NCBI GenBank assembly: GCA_900770185.1 | Contig: CAAGJM010000006.1 | Location: forward strand, 62,001-126,000 | Length of the DNA stretch: 64,000 nucleotides | Source: Clostridia bacterium | GTDB lineage: Bacteria; Bacillota; Clostridia; Christensenellales; Borkfalkiaceae | Reading direction: 5' to 3' | Part shown: positions 15,547-23,870 of the stretch, in pieces | Layout: each line of letters begins with the position of its first letter | How positions within the stretch are numbered: the stretch's first letter is position 1 | Position numbers and translations under genes: made by a program | The notes under the pieces: model-generated | Seen by the model: the letters and a program-made list of their open reading frames with translations, nothing else | The model's database searches: none | What the model was told of the DNA's origin: nothing

Positions 15547-16944
15547 TTATTTCTTGTACATGGTAAGATATTTTTCGGTGTTTTTAATCATCTCGTCCCA
15601 AAGTTTTTTAGCGTCGTCAAACCCGATGTAGGAAAGTTGCGGGTCGTTAAGGAATGCGTTGAACGCTCTAGTTAAATTCTTTTCGGCGCCCGCTTTAACG
15701 ACTTCTTCCTGCTCGCCGACGATACGGGTGATGAGCGCGTAGATAGGCATAGGAACGTCGCCCGCAAAGACGGGGGTTACTTCGTCCGCACGGAACACCG
15801 CGTTGGTTTCGACAACCGCGCCGAGCGGAAGGTTGGGGATTTGCCCTTTGTTGGGGATATTAACGTTGGTGGTGAGTTCTTGTAACCCTAAAAGCGCGCG
15901 GATCTGGTTTACGCCGTCTTCGCCCGTATTGTTGAGTTTGACGCGTTCTTTACCGCTGATTAAATCGTCGCTTCTTTTATATCTGTCCGCCAAATCTTTT
16001 TTACGCCATTTAACGGAAGTCAGCCCGAATTTCCAGCGTTTTTCAACCGTTTCTCTGTCCTTTAAATACCATCTGCCGGGGCAGAATTCGGCAAGGTGAC
16101 GGTCGCCTGCGGCGGCTATGTAGCCGTAACGCTTGAACAAGTCCATTTTAACCATTTCGGAAGTGGCGAAACCGTTATTCATCCAGTTGTCGTCAACCTT
16201 TTCAAGGAAGCCCTCGTCCGCGTACTTATCGACGAATTCTTTGTAAACTTCGAACATGTCGATATTTTTATACTTTGCTTCGGTTATCCAGGTGAAGTGG
16301 TTTACGCCGACGACGTTTACTTTCATATCCGCACGCTTTTCCGCTTTAATGCCCTTAATTTTTTCAAGAGCTTTAACAAGGAACTTTTGCGTGCCGAAAA
16401 CTTCGTGGCAGCAACCGAAAGCTTTTATTTCGGGGAACACTCTGTAAAGGGTCCTTACGCAAACGGTCATGGGGTTGGTGTAGTTGATAACCCAAGCCTT
16501 CGGGCAGTAATCTTTAATCGCAAGACCTATTTCTTCGTACATGGGCATAGTGCGCAGAGCCCTCACTATTCCGCCCGCGCCGACCGTATCGCCGACCGAT
16601 TGATAAATCCCGTATTTTTCGGGGGTGTGAACGTCGCTTTCCATTTCGTCGAAAGTGCCGGGGAGAATGGATATTATAACGAAGTCCGCGCCCGTCAAAG
16701 CGTCTTTAAGGCTGTCTTTTACGACGTAGTCCCAATGAGATTTGGCGCCTTCCGCGTTATTATATTTGTTGCCGATGATTTCGTTACGCTTAGCGGCGTC
16801 TTTATCGATATCGTAAAGGCGCACTTCGCCGCTTATATCGTCCGCCGATACCAAATCGCTCATAAAACCCCACGCCCAGCCGCGCGAACCGCCGCCGATA
16901 TACGCAAGTTTAATTTCACTTACTTTGTTGTTTTCGTATTTCAT
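15547..16944 (-). CDS. Glycoside hydrolase family 4, probable alpha-galacturonidase
   Basis: 465 residues. GH4 enzymes use NAD+ and Mn2+ in an oxidation-elimination mechanism. The NAD loop is IGGGSRGWAWG near residue 15. NYTNPM and the metal-site motif C179-H-E-V (CHEVFGT) follow. The fourth residue group after CH varies with specificity in this family. I recall CHEV as the alpha-galacturonidase (LplD) type, from memory and not checked. The operon with uxaB and uxaA supports a uronide substrate. The start has AAGGAG at normal spacing. It is the first gene of the operon, divergent from the AraC regulator. Confidence 0.88.
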   Translation of the reverse strand: MKYENNKVSEIKLAYIGGGSRGWAWGFMSDLVSADDISGEVRLYDIDKDAAKRNEIIGNKYNNAEGAKSHWDYVVKDSLKDALTGADFVIISILPGTFDEMESDVHTPEKYGIYQSVGDTVGAGGIVRALRTMPMYEEIGLAIKDYCPKAWVINYTNPMTVCVRTLYRVFPEIKAFGCCHEVFGTQKFLVKALEKIKGIKAEKRADMKVNVVGVNHFTWITEAKYKNIDMFEVYKEFVDKYADEGFLEKVDDNWMNNGFATSEMVKMDLFKRYGYIAAAGDRHLAEFCPGRWYLKDRETVEKRWKFGLTSVKWRKKDLADRYKRSDDLISGKERVKLNNTGEDGVNQIRALLGLQELTTNVNIPNKGQIPNLPLGAVVETNAVFRADEVTPVFAGDVPMPIYALITRIVGEQEEVVKAGAEKNLTRAFNAFLNDPQLSYIGFDDAKKLWDEMIKNTEKYLTMYKK

Positions 16945-17033
16945 AAAAATCTCCTTAGGCTATGCGCCTTAGTTTGGCACGCTTATGCCGTTTTCAAATT
17001 CCGTATCTATTTTACCGCAATAAAAATTAAAAA

Positions 17034-17092
17034 ACATTACAAAATATTGACAAGTTGAAAATAAAAGGATAAAATATTGTAAAATATTGACC
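17034..17092. promoter_or_regulatory. Divergent control region with AAAATATTG repeats
   Basis: AAAATATTG occurs at 17041, 17071 and 17081, so copies lie 30 and 10 bp apart, on one face of the helix. The regulator promoter TTGACA-17-TAAAAT (17047-17075) lies among them. The GH4 side has a -10 (TAAAAT) without a good -35, as expected for an activator-dependent promoter. Similar repeats occur upstream of the GH2 gene at 44194-44245. Confidence 0.6.
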
Positions 17093-17126
17093 ATGTTTGC
17101 GGTTTTTTAAAAAAGGGAGTTCAAAA

Positions 17127-17939
17127 ATGACCAGCAACCAGTATTTTGCCGAATTCGGTTTGTTTGCGGAGATAAGAAGCACCAACTTTACGATGCCGTC
17201 GATGCACGCGCACTTATCTTACGAACTTTATTTTTTGCTTGCGGGAAACCGCGAGTATTTTATAGGGGATAAGTTCATTAAAGTTTACCCCGGCGACGTG
17301 GTGCTTATTCCGCCGAACACTTTGCACAGGACGGGCGGCGGCGGCTCGAACCGCGCGCTTTTAGGATTTAAAAGCGAATGTTTATATAAGTTTTTTTCGC
17401 CCGAAGTCGCTAAAAAAATGCTTTCGGCATTCAATAATTATCACGTTCACCCCGCCGATAAAGACGGCGATAAAATTATAAGCATGATTAACGAACTGCG
17501 CGAAAACCAGGCGGAAGGAAGGCTAAAAAACAGTTATTTGTTGCTCGGTGAGCTGCTGTATATTTTGTGCGGACTGCCGCAACTTAAAGACGACACTTTC
17601 GTACCCGAAAACCACATCGACGCGATTATTAAATACGTGCAGGATAATTACAGAAAAATTCACGGAGTTGAAGACACGGCTGAAAAATTCTTTTTGAACA
17701 AAAGTTATTTCTGCCGCTCGTTTAAACGGGAAACGGGAATAAACTTCGTCGACTATTTAAACAAGGTAAAGCTGAAAGCCGCCGCCGATATGCTCACCTT
17801 TTCCGATAAAAGCATACGCGAAATTGCCGAACGCACGGGCTTTAACTCCGTTTCTTACTTTTGCAATTTATTTAAAAAGGAGTACGGTGCAAGCCCGCTT
17901 ACCTACAAAAAGACCTTCGTCCACCAGGAACAAATTTAA
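17127..17939 (+). CDS. AraC-family transcriptional regulator
   Basis: 270 residues. The N-terminal cupin sensor domain is at about 1-140 (MHAHLSYELYFLLAGNREYF, YPGDVVLIPPNTLHR). The C-terminal double HTH is at about 165-265 (EKFFLNKSYFCRSFKRETG, IREIAERTGFNSVSYFCNLF). I chose the ATG at 17127, which has an AAGGGAG site at normal spacing, over an in-frame TTG at 17097. Divergent from the GH4-uxaA operon, it most likely activates it in response to a sugar or uronide. Its own promoter lies within the AAAATATTG repeats, suggesting autoregulation. Confidence 0.9.
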   Translation: MTSNQYFAEFGLFAEIRSTNFTMPSMHAHLSYELYFLLAGNREYFIGDKFIKVYPGDVVLIPPNTLHRTGGGGSNRALLGFKSECLYKFFSPEVAKKMLSAFNNYHVHPADKDGDKIISMINELRENQAEGRLKNSYLLLGELLYILCGLPQLKDDTFVPENHIDAIIKYVQDNYRKIHGVEDTAEKFFLNKSYFCRSFKRETGINFVDYLNKVKLKAAADMLTFSDKSIREIAERTGFNSVSYFCNLFKKEYGASPLTYKKTFVHQEQI

Positions 17940-17961
17940 AGCCCTAACCTATAAATTAAGG

Positions 17962-17990
17962 TTGACAAACTCGAAAAAGTACGATATAAT
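17962..17990 (+). promoter_or_regulatory. Perfect consensus promoter for the rubredoxin-like gene
   Basis: TTGACA, 17 nt, TATAAT, with a 5' leader of about 33 nt and an AAAGGAGGGCG site before the ATG at 18030. Predicted to be strong and constitutive. Confidence 0.9.
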
Positions 17991-18029
17991 TTAAATGATA
18001 AAATCAAGTCAAAGGAGGGCGATGTTTAT

Positions 18030-18146
18030 ATGAAAAAATATAGATGTTTGCTGTGCGGCCACGTATTTGAGGTCGAAGACGGCGTTGAACCCGTCTGCCC
18101 GTTATGCGGCGCAACCGGCGACGTTCTCGAAGAAGTCGCCGACTGA
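18030..18146 (+). CDS. Tiny rubredoxin-like zinc/iron ribbon protein
   Basis: 38 residues, MKKYRCLLCGHVFEVEDG through CPLCGATGDVLEEVAD. Two CxxCG knuckles form a complete rubredoxin-type metal site, like the C-terminal domain of rubrerythrin but without the diiron part. It has its own perfect promoter, a strong ribosome binding site and a terminator, so it is a single-gene unit. A role in electron transfer or oxygen and peroxide defence is possible by family; nothing nearby proves it. Confidence 0.88.
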   Translation: MKKYRCLLCGHVFEVEDGVEPVCPLCGATGDVLEEVAD

Positions 18147-18157
18147 TTTTTACACCT

Positions 18158-18182
18158 CCCCCGACCACCGTCGGGGGTTTTT
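18158..18182 (+). terminator. Terminator of the rubredoxin-like gene
   Basis: CCCCCGAC-CACC-GTCGGGGG, a perfect 8 bp stem followed by five T. Confidence 0.93.
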
Positions 18183-18244
18183 ATAAAAACGAGCGTTTTG
18201 CCCCGCTGCTCCTAAACGGGATTCAAACGGCAAAATGGACAATT

Positions 18245-18991
18245 ATGGACGAAAAACTTTACACTTTAAACAGAATTATAACAAGTTCGTTTGCGGACAG
18301 AGAAATGCGCCTCAGCGTCCCCGCTATTTTCGACGCCTTTCAGGACATTGCGGCAATTCACGTAAACTATATGAGTTTATCGGCGCAGGAACTTTACGAT
18401 AAGTTTAACCTTTTATGGGTGCTTAGTAAAGAAAAGGCGAAAATTTACCGTTTACCGAAACAAAACGAAACGATAACGATAAAAACGTGGCCGCTTAAAC
18501 CGTCGGCAGTGAGGTTCGTAAGGGAATATTCGATTTTAAGCGAGAGCGGCGAAACGCTTATTTGCGGCACGAGCGACTGGTGCCTGATTGACGCGACCAC
18601 CCGCCAGCTTAAAGTTTCGTCAAGTATACCCTACCCTACCGAACTTTCAGACGAGCGCGCGGGCGCGGGCGCGTTTACAAAACCCGATTTAGGCGGCGAA
18701 TTCGAGCCGCGGCTAACCTATAAAGTTACGCTTTCGGACGTTGATTTTAACGACCACACGAATAACGTTTGTTACATCCGCCAAATCGTCAACGCATTTA
18801 CGCCCGACGAGTTTTACGCTATGGATATTGACGAAATCGAGACGCATTTTTATAAAGAAACGCGCTACGGCGACGAAATAGCGGTGCTGCGCAAAAAAAC
18901 CGATACGGGTTACGTTATAAAGTGCGAATCAAACGGCGCAATCGTGTTTGCGGCGGTTGTTAAAGTTAATAAGCAGTCGCTCGTTAGTTAA
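18245..18991 (+). CDS. Acyl-ACP thioesterase
   Basis: 248 residues. These enzymes release fatty acids from acyl carrier protein and consist of two hot-dog folds. The N-terminal half has RMRL-like start features (DREMRLSVPAIFDAFQDIA) and the C-terminal half has DVDFNDHTNNVCYIRQ, containing the Asn and His positions of the family. The ATG at 18245 is chosen from the homologous N-terminus; the ribosome binding site is weak. The gene lies downstream of the rubredoxin terminator and has no clear promoter of its own, so some read-through is likely. No operon partner is seen. Confidence 0.87.
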   Translation: MDEKLYTLNRIITSSFADREMRLSVPAIFDAFQDIAAIHVNYMSLSAQELYDKFNLLWVLSKEKAKIYRLPKQNETITIKTWPLKPSAVRFVREYSILSESGETLICGTSDWCLIDATTRQLKVSSSIPYPTELSDERAGAGAFTKPDLGGEFEPRLTYKVTLSDVDFNDHTNNVCYIRQIVNAFTPDEFYAMDIDEIETHFYKETRYGDEIAVLRKKTDTGYVIKCESNGAIVFAAVVKVNKQSLVS

Positions 18992-19009
18992 TTTAGTATA
19001 AGGCTATCA

Positions 19010-19212
19010 CGTTTCCCGTCATTCTAACGCAGTGAAAATGACAGAGAGTAGTGTCATATTGAGCGTAAGCGAAATATCTCGTGGAAACGAAGACGGAAGT
19101 TAAATGCGGGCGTACATACAAAAAGCAAGCAACGGATGCCGCTTCCGCGGAGATTCTTCACTACGCTACCGCTTGTTCAGAATGACAGTCAAATAAGCCG
19201 CCCGCTAACCAC
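19010..19212. repeat. Dispersed intergenic repeat, inverted copy
   Basis: Contains the reverse complement of segments found at 44340-44960: the TTTCCACGAGATATTTCGCT block near 19060-19095 and the GTCATTCTGAACAAGCG to GAAGAATCTC block at about 19150-19190. Imperfect and mosaic. The start of the DUF559 gene abuts it. Confidence 0.75.
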
Positions 19213-19227
19213 GTGCGGGCTTCTAAC

Positions 19228-19602
19228 ATGGACAGAAAATACAATAAAAACATTGTTCCGATTGCTAAAACGCTTCGCAAGAACATGACAAAAGAAGAAC
19301 GCCACTTATGGTATGATTTTTTACGTTCCTACGCGGTGAAGTTTTCAAGACAAAAAGTTTTGGGCAATTATATTGCAGATTTTTATTCTGCCAAAGCACA
19401 ACTGGTTATCGAGCTTGACGGTGGTCAACACTACGAAGAAAAGCATGTCAAAAAAGACGAAAACCGAACAAATTATCTTAACCAATACGGTATACAAGTT
19501 ATCAGAATTCCAAATAACGAAGTCAATAAGAACTTTGCAGGTGTGTGCAAGTATATCGATATAGTCGTTAAGCAATCACTGAAAAATAACTCCCCGCAAT
19601 AA
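19228..19602 (+). CDS. DUF559-family endonuclease-like protein
   Basis: 124 residues. The PD-(D/E)xK-like, Vsr-related fold is suggested by MTKEERHLWYDFLR, then KFSRQKVLGNYIADFY, then LVIELDGGQHYEE with the Asp-Gly core, and FNN-like end VIRIPNNEV. The ATG at 19228 begins the recognisable domain. No ribosome binding site is evident, and the gene starts right at the edge of a dispersed repeat, which is common for this family. It may travel with such repeats or be weakly expressed. Biological role unknown. Confidence 0.85.
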   Translation: MDRKYNKNIVPIAKTLRKNMTKEERHLWYDFLRSYAVKFSRQKVLGNYIADFYSAKAQLVIELDGGQHYEEKHVKKDENRTNYLNQYGIQVIRIPNNEVNKNFAGVCKYIDIVVKQSLKNNSPQ

Positions 19603-19900
19603 AATAAACATATTACATTTAATAACTGCTCTATTACTAATAAGTCAAAGGCACTGAGTAATAAGGAAAGCAAAGTCTCTTTGTAGTAAAGAGAGCTGTC
19701 AAGACGTAATGGCTCAGCAATATAACCGTATCCCCCAGAAGGCTCTCTTGTGTAAAGAGAGCTGTCGGCAAAGCCGACTGAGAGATTGTAGGTTTTATAT
19801 AAAAACAATCCCCCCGTTTTCGCAAAAATGCGAAAACACCCCCCTTTACACAAGGCGGGCAGGATGGGTGCCGAGCCCTACTAACCACTATACGCTAAAC
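19603..19900. repeat. Cluster of REP-like palindromes, no gene
   Basis: Several short hairpins occur: GCTCTCTT..AAAGAGAGC twice (about 19675-19700 and 19741-19762), GTCGGC-AAA-GCCGAC (19764-19778), and GTTTTCGC-AAAAAT-GCGAAAAC (19816-19837). The element recalls the dispersed palindromic repeats common in gut Clostridia. No credible coding frame was found. Confidence 0.6.
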
Positions 19901-19937
19901 AAAAAAATACCCGCCTAAATTAGGCGAGTATTTTTTT
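19901..19937. terminator. Bidirectional terminator after the surface-protein series
   Basis: A stem AAATAC.CGCCTAA with TTAGGCG.GTATTT, with A/T tracts on both sides giving a T run in either direction. It lies 15 nt after the stop of the gene at 19953-23705. Confidence 0.85.
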
Positions 19938-19952
19938 ATTGTTTTAGTTTGT

Positions 19953-22900
19953 TTACGCTTTGGGTACGTAAATTTTGAATATCGTCGGGATAATCGCCGA
20001 TTGAGAAGAGATGTCTCCGCCGCCGACTTTCGATATATTGAAAGCCCTTTCGGTAAAGCTCCCCCACCAGGCATCGGTTACTTTAATATACATCCCTTTA
20101 TAGTTGTCGGGACGAGTCGTATTTGCCGCACCGTTTATCCAACCTTCGGGGCGATATTGCCAATCACTTGCCACGTAGATAACAGATCCTACCGGAAGAG
20201 TTTCTCTCGTAAACTTTTGCGTGCAGAAAAATTGATTAGAATTATCCGCAGTCGAAACGACGTTACCGTGCATTCCGTCAGGCGCCGTCGAAAGATAATA
20301 ACCTTGCGTAAACTCAATCGTCAATTCGGTTTTGTTTCTTAACCCGTAGGGATCCTCGATATCTTCAATGCTCAAGTTCTTCGGGTGAACACGACCACCG
20401 GTTACCGTCCAAAAATCGGTTGACCAAGTACTGAAATCTGCGGTTAAACCATACTCTTTCGCTGCGTCAAGACTTGCGAAAGTTTTAACGGTAGCGGTAT
20501 CGGTGTTGCCGGTTAAGGAAGGACCTATCGCTTGAATGGAAGCGTTTTCGCCCGATTTCAAGTTGACGGCAATACAGTCTTTAACGGTTGCGCCGCTTAA
20601 AGTACCGACGAGCATACCCGCATTACCGGTGCCGCTGAACGGGTGAGAAGTAAGTTCTACGTAGCAGTTCTTAATCGTACCGCCGATGCCCTTACCTACA
20701 AGCATCGAGTTGGGCGACCAACTTTGACCGGTTGCACCGCTACCCATCGAGCCGTAAACCGCAACGTTTTCTATAACGCCGCCGTGAAGTTCGGTTACGA
20801 CAAAACCGCCGTTGCCGTTAAGAACGGCTTTGATGAATACAACGTTTTTGACAGTACCGCCATTCATATACCCGAATAAACCTGCATTCGTTCCTTGAGT
20901 CATACCGTCGATTATATAACCTTGACCGTCGTATACGCCGGTAAACTGGTTAACCCAAGCACCTGCTTCATTGCTCCAATCGCCGAAACCGGCGCGACCG
21001 CTTGTCAACGTTATATTCGCTGACTGAACAAAATATCCGCCTTTAAGATATCCGCCTTCGCTTACCGTATAGTTTAAAAGATTAGTTAAATCCGCTGCAG
21101 TCAAAACGTATTTAGTAACGAAAAGCATATCTGCGTTACCGGTGGTTATTTTAGTGACCACTTCGCCCGACTTTGCTTCAAAGGTAAGTTCCAACGCTTT
21201 TTCGCCGTACACGTTGCCGAGCGCAGATCTCGCTATGGTAAGCGTACCGTTTTCAAAGGCAACGCCCGCTAAATCGATAGCCGTGCCGCCGAGCTTAGCC
21301 GAAGTTAAGTTGCCGCTAACGTTATAAGAAGTTAAATCGATGATAACATCTTCGGTAGCCTGCATATCTACTTCTTTTCTATCCGCAACGTTAATAACTT
21401 CGCTCGAAACGATATAGAAGGTTTTTTCTGCCTTAACCGCCGAGTTGAGCATAGACGTAGCGGTAACGGTGAAGGAAGAAACGGTTGCGCTTTCGGGTAT
21501 GGTGACCACATTGCCGCTAATCGTCAAGCCTGCAGCAATAGCCGCCTCGTCAAGCGTATAAACCAGATATTGATGATCGCTTTCGATTGTAAGCGTTCTT
21601 TGCGAAGAAGGCAAAATCGTCACCGCGTTCGTAATGCTTGCGCCTGCCGATTCAACAATTCGTTTAGGCATAGGAACGCCGTCAACCATAGTCCAGAAAT
21701 CGTTTTCCCAGTTAGCAACGCCCGCAGTCTTGAATGCTTCTATAGTTTCGTAACCGTCGTAAACGTCGGAACCGTTGTCTTGATCGCTGGTAAGAATCCT
21801 TATAGCGGAATCTTTACTCATTCCCGCACCGACAGCGTAAACGCCGTTAAGCTGACCGTAACCTAAGTGATATCTGCCGAGCGCGCTGAAACCGTCGGCA
21901 ACCGCCGTGTTGCATTTGAACTCGACGAAACATTTATTTACTCTTGCAGCCGCCATCGTGTCGCGAGAGAAGAGTACACCCGTCTTATCGTTTGCAGTAC
22001 CGTTATCGTAAGCAACTATTTCGGCGTAAATATTTTCTATCGTACCGATGCCGCCTACCGAAATAAGCGTAGTCGCTGCTTTAAGGGTAACGCCCGTGAA
22101 CGAAACGTTTTTAATAACGCCGCCCGCCGCCATTTGACCGACGAAACTGGTGTTCCATTTTTCAACGGTCATATTCTTTATGGCAAACCCGCGACCGTCG
22201 AACGTTCCGCGGAAGCCGCCCGTGTAACCTTTAAGCCATTCTAAACCGCCGAACTCTTCTTTCGTTTTCCACGCGTTGGGCCCTTCGGTGTAACATAAAT
22301 CTGCGTAACTGAAGCTGCCTTGATAATTCTTACCGGTCATATCGATATCGTTACCGAGTACGAAATAACCGCCCCAGTATTCTTTGCTGCTATCCGCCGC
22401 GTAAGCAAGGGTGTTCCAGTTAAGGACGTCGTCCGCAGTTTTTAAAACCTTAGTAACGACGAGAACGGGAACGTTAACGGTGGTTATTTTAGTTATCGCG
22501 CCGCTTGCGTTGGTTTTAACGAATTTGGCGATTAACGTTCTGTCACCCGTAATCGAGCCCAAAGTTTGAGTGTCGAGCGTAAGTTTGCCGTCAGCAAAAG
22601 TTTTGGACGCAAATTCTACGCCGTCAACCGTAACGCTTTCGATATCGCCTTCGATACTTTCATTTATCGCGCCGAAGTCTACCGTAAAGTCGTTATTCCC
22701 GTAAAGGGAAACCTGCGCTTTATCGGCAAGCGTTAAAGAAACGTTTTCAATCCAGCGGGCGTAGAAGGTTTTATCGCCTTCGTCGCTTGCGGAAATCTGA
22801 GTTACCGCGTCGCCCGTAAATTCGGCGTTATCGTACCAGCCGCCGAAAGTAAAGCCCTCTTTAGTGATTTCGGGAAGGGTTGCGCCCGCGCCACGTTTAT

Positions 22901-23705
22901 ATTCGGTAAGTTCGCCCGAAAGTTTGCCGCCGTTTAAGTTGAGCGTTACGCCGTCCCATTTCGAAACGTTGCCGCCGACTGCGGTAAAGTCGCCCGCGTT
23001 ATAAGCGGTTACGCCCGATTTTACTTCGTAATACTTGCCGTTAAAGCTTCCTTCGCCCGCAAGTTTAGTTTTAAGCGTATTATATTCGGTATCGTTTAAA
23101 ACGGTTATCGGGTAACTTTCCGTGCCGAACCATGCGCTGTATGCAGCTATTTTAAAAATCGTTTTTTCATAACTGCCGCTCGCGTCTAAAACGGCGGAAG
23201 TCAAAACGTCGTACATATTGCCTTTCGCGTTTACGTTTACTGCGGTTTGTTTAGTTACGGTTTCGCCGCTTTTAATCACGGCTACGGCTTGCAAGTTAAG
23301 TTTCCTGTTCGCTTCTTTTATATCCGTTATACAGCCGTTTGCATAATACGCGCCGCCTTCCTGATATACTTTGGTTTTTTCAACGTCGATTTTCCGGCCG
23401 TTTTCAATCGCATAGTCTACGCCTTTATCAAAATAGTAATAAGGCGCGACGACGATTTGTAGAGCGCTTTCGCCGTTTTTAACGCTCAAACCCGTCGTTT
23501 CGTCCATTTTAACGCGGAAGCGTATGCCGCCGCCGTTAGATAGTTTTGCCGAAACGCCGTCTTCCATTACGAAAGTTTCGCTTGCCGTTTCTTCAGCGAG
23601 CGCGGTCTTTTTGCCGAAAGAGCTTAATCCTAAAATCGCCGATACTGCGGCAAAAACGGTTAAGATCGATACCAATAAAAATCTGTTCTTCTTTAAAGTT
23701 TTCAT
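19953..23705 (-). CDS. Large secreted modular protein with InlB-B and GLUG-like repeats
   Basis: 1250 residues. A Sec signal peptide spans about 1-38 (KNRFLLVSILTVFAAVSAIL ... ALAEE). One InlB-B (Listeria-Bacteroides) repeat is near 255-318, ending FYARW. GLUG-like repeats are near 497 (GGFRGTFDGRGFAIKNMTV) and 925 (FTGVYDGQGYIIDGM). No LPXTG anchor or dockerin is seen, so retention is unclear. Long stretches are almost identical in DNA to the lipoprotein gene at 24467-29047. It is the last gene of the series behind the sugar importer. Adhesion or glycan binding is plausible; no enzyme domain is recognised. Confidence 0.8.
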   Translation of the reverse strand: MKTLKKNRFLLVSILTVFAAVSAILGLSSFGKKTALAEETASETFVMEDGVSAKLSNGGGIRFRVKMDETTGLSVKNGESALQIVVAPYYYFDKGVDYAIENGRKIDVEKTKVYQEGGAYYANGCITDIKEANRKLNLQAVAVIKSGETVTKQTAVNVNAKGNMYDVLTSAVLDASGSYEKTIFKIAAYSAWFGTESYPITVLNDTEYNTLKTKLAGEGSFNGKYYEVKSGVTAYNAGDFTAVGGNVSKWDGVTLNLNGGKLSGELTEYKRGAGATLPEITKEGFTFGGWYDNAEFTGDAVTQISASDEGDKTFYARWIENVSLTLADKAQVSLYGNNDFTVDFGAINESIEGDIESVTVDGVEFASKTFADGKLTLDTQTLGSITGDRTLIAKFVKTNASGAITKITTVNVPVLVVTKVLKTADDVLNWNTLAYAADSSKEYWGGYFVLGNDIDMTGKNYQGSFSYADLCYTEGPNAWKTKEEFGGLEWLKGYTGGFRGTFDGRGFAIKNMTVEKWNTSFVGQMAAGGVIKNVSFTGVTLKAATTLISVGGIGTIENIYAEIVAYDNGTANDKTGVLFSRDTMAAARVNKCFVEFKCNTAVADGFSALGRYHLGYGQLNGVYAVGAGMSKDSAIRILTSDQDNGSDVYDGYETIEAFKTAGVANWENDFWTMVDGVPMPKRIVESAGASITNAVTILPSSQRTLTIESDHQYLVYTLDEAAIAAGLTISGNVVTIPESATVSSFTVTATSMLNSAVKAEKTFYIVSSEVINVADRKEVDMQATEDVIIDLTSYNVSGNLTSAKLGGTAIDLAGVAFENGTLTIARSALGNVYGEKALELTFEAKSGEVVTKITTGNADMLFVTKYVLTAADLTNLLNYTVSEGGYLKGGYFVQSANITLTSGRAGFGDWSNEAGAWVNQFTGVYDGQGYIIDGMTQGTNAGLFGYMNGGTVKNVVFIKAVLNGNGGFVVTELHGGVIENVAVYGSMGSGATGQSWSPNSMLVGKGIGGTIKNCYVELTSHPFSGTGNAGMLVGTLSGATVKDCIAVNLKSGENASIQAIGPSLTGNTDTATVKTFASLDAAKEYGLTADFSTWSTDFWTVTGGRVHPKNLSIEDIEDPYGLRNKTELTIEFTQGYYLSTAPDGMHGNVVSTADNSNQFFCTQKFTRETLPVGSVIYVASDWQYRPEGWINGAANTTRPDNYKGMYIKVTDAWWGSFTERAFNISKVGGGDISSQSAIIPTIFKIYVPKA

Positions 23706-23719
23706 AATCTACCTCCCGT

Positions 23720-23851
23720 TTATTTGCCGAATACATCGTCGATGCTCATCCAATCGGCGTCTTTGGCGTCGTTATCGTACGCGCTGTCTGTAATTACGTC
23801 GTTTAACGCAATTACGGTTACTTCATATTCGGGTTTTTCGTATTTTTTCAT
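23720..23851 (-). CDS. 43-residue acidic peptide, unknown
   Basis: Reads MKKYEKPEYEVTVIALNDV, then ITDSAYDNDAKDADWMSIDD, then VFGK. A GGGGAG site precedes the ATG. It lies 19 nt after the lipoprotein stop and 14 nt before the next start, so it is in the operon. It has no signal peptide and no Cys. Short clostridial ORFs with the same MKKYEKPE-start and an acidic tail are familiar to me, but I know no function. It could be a peptide precursor, a chaperone or partner for the secreted neighbours, or a regulator. Confidence 0.65.
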   Translation of the reverse strand: MKKYEKPEYEVTVIALNDVITDSAYDNDAKDADWMSIDDVFGK

Positions 23852-23870
23852 TTTCTACTCCCCTGTTTTA

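Noticed and set aside
18104..18244. N-terminal extension of the thioesterase frame
   Set aside because: It overlaps the rubredoxin-like gene and its terminator. The family N-terminus begins at 18245.
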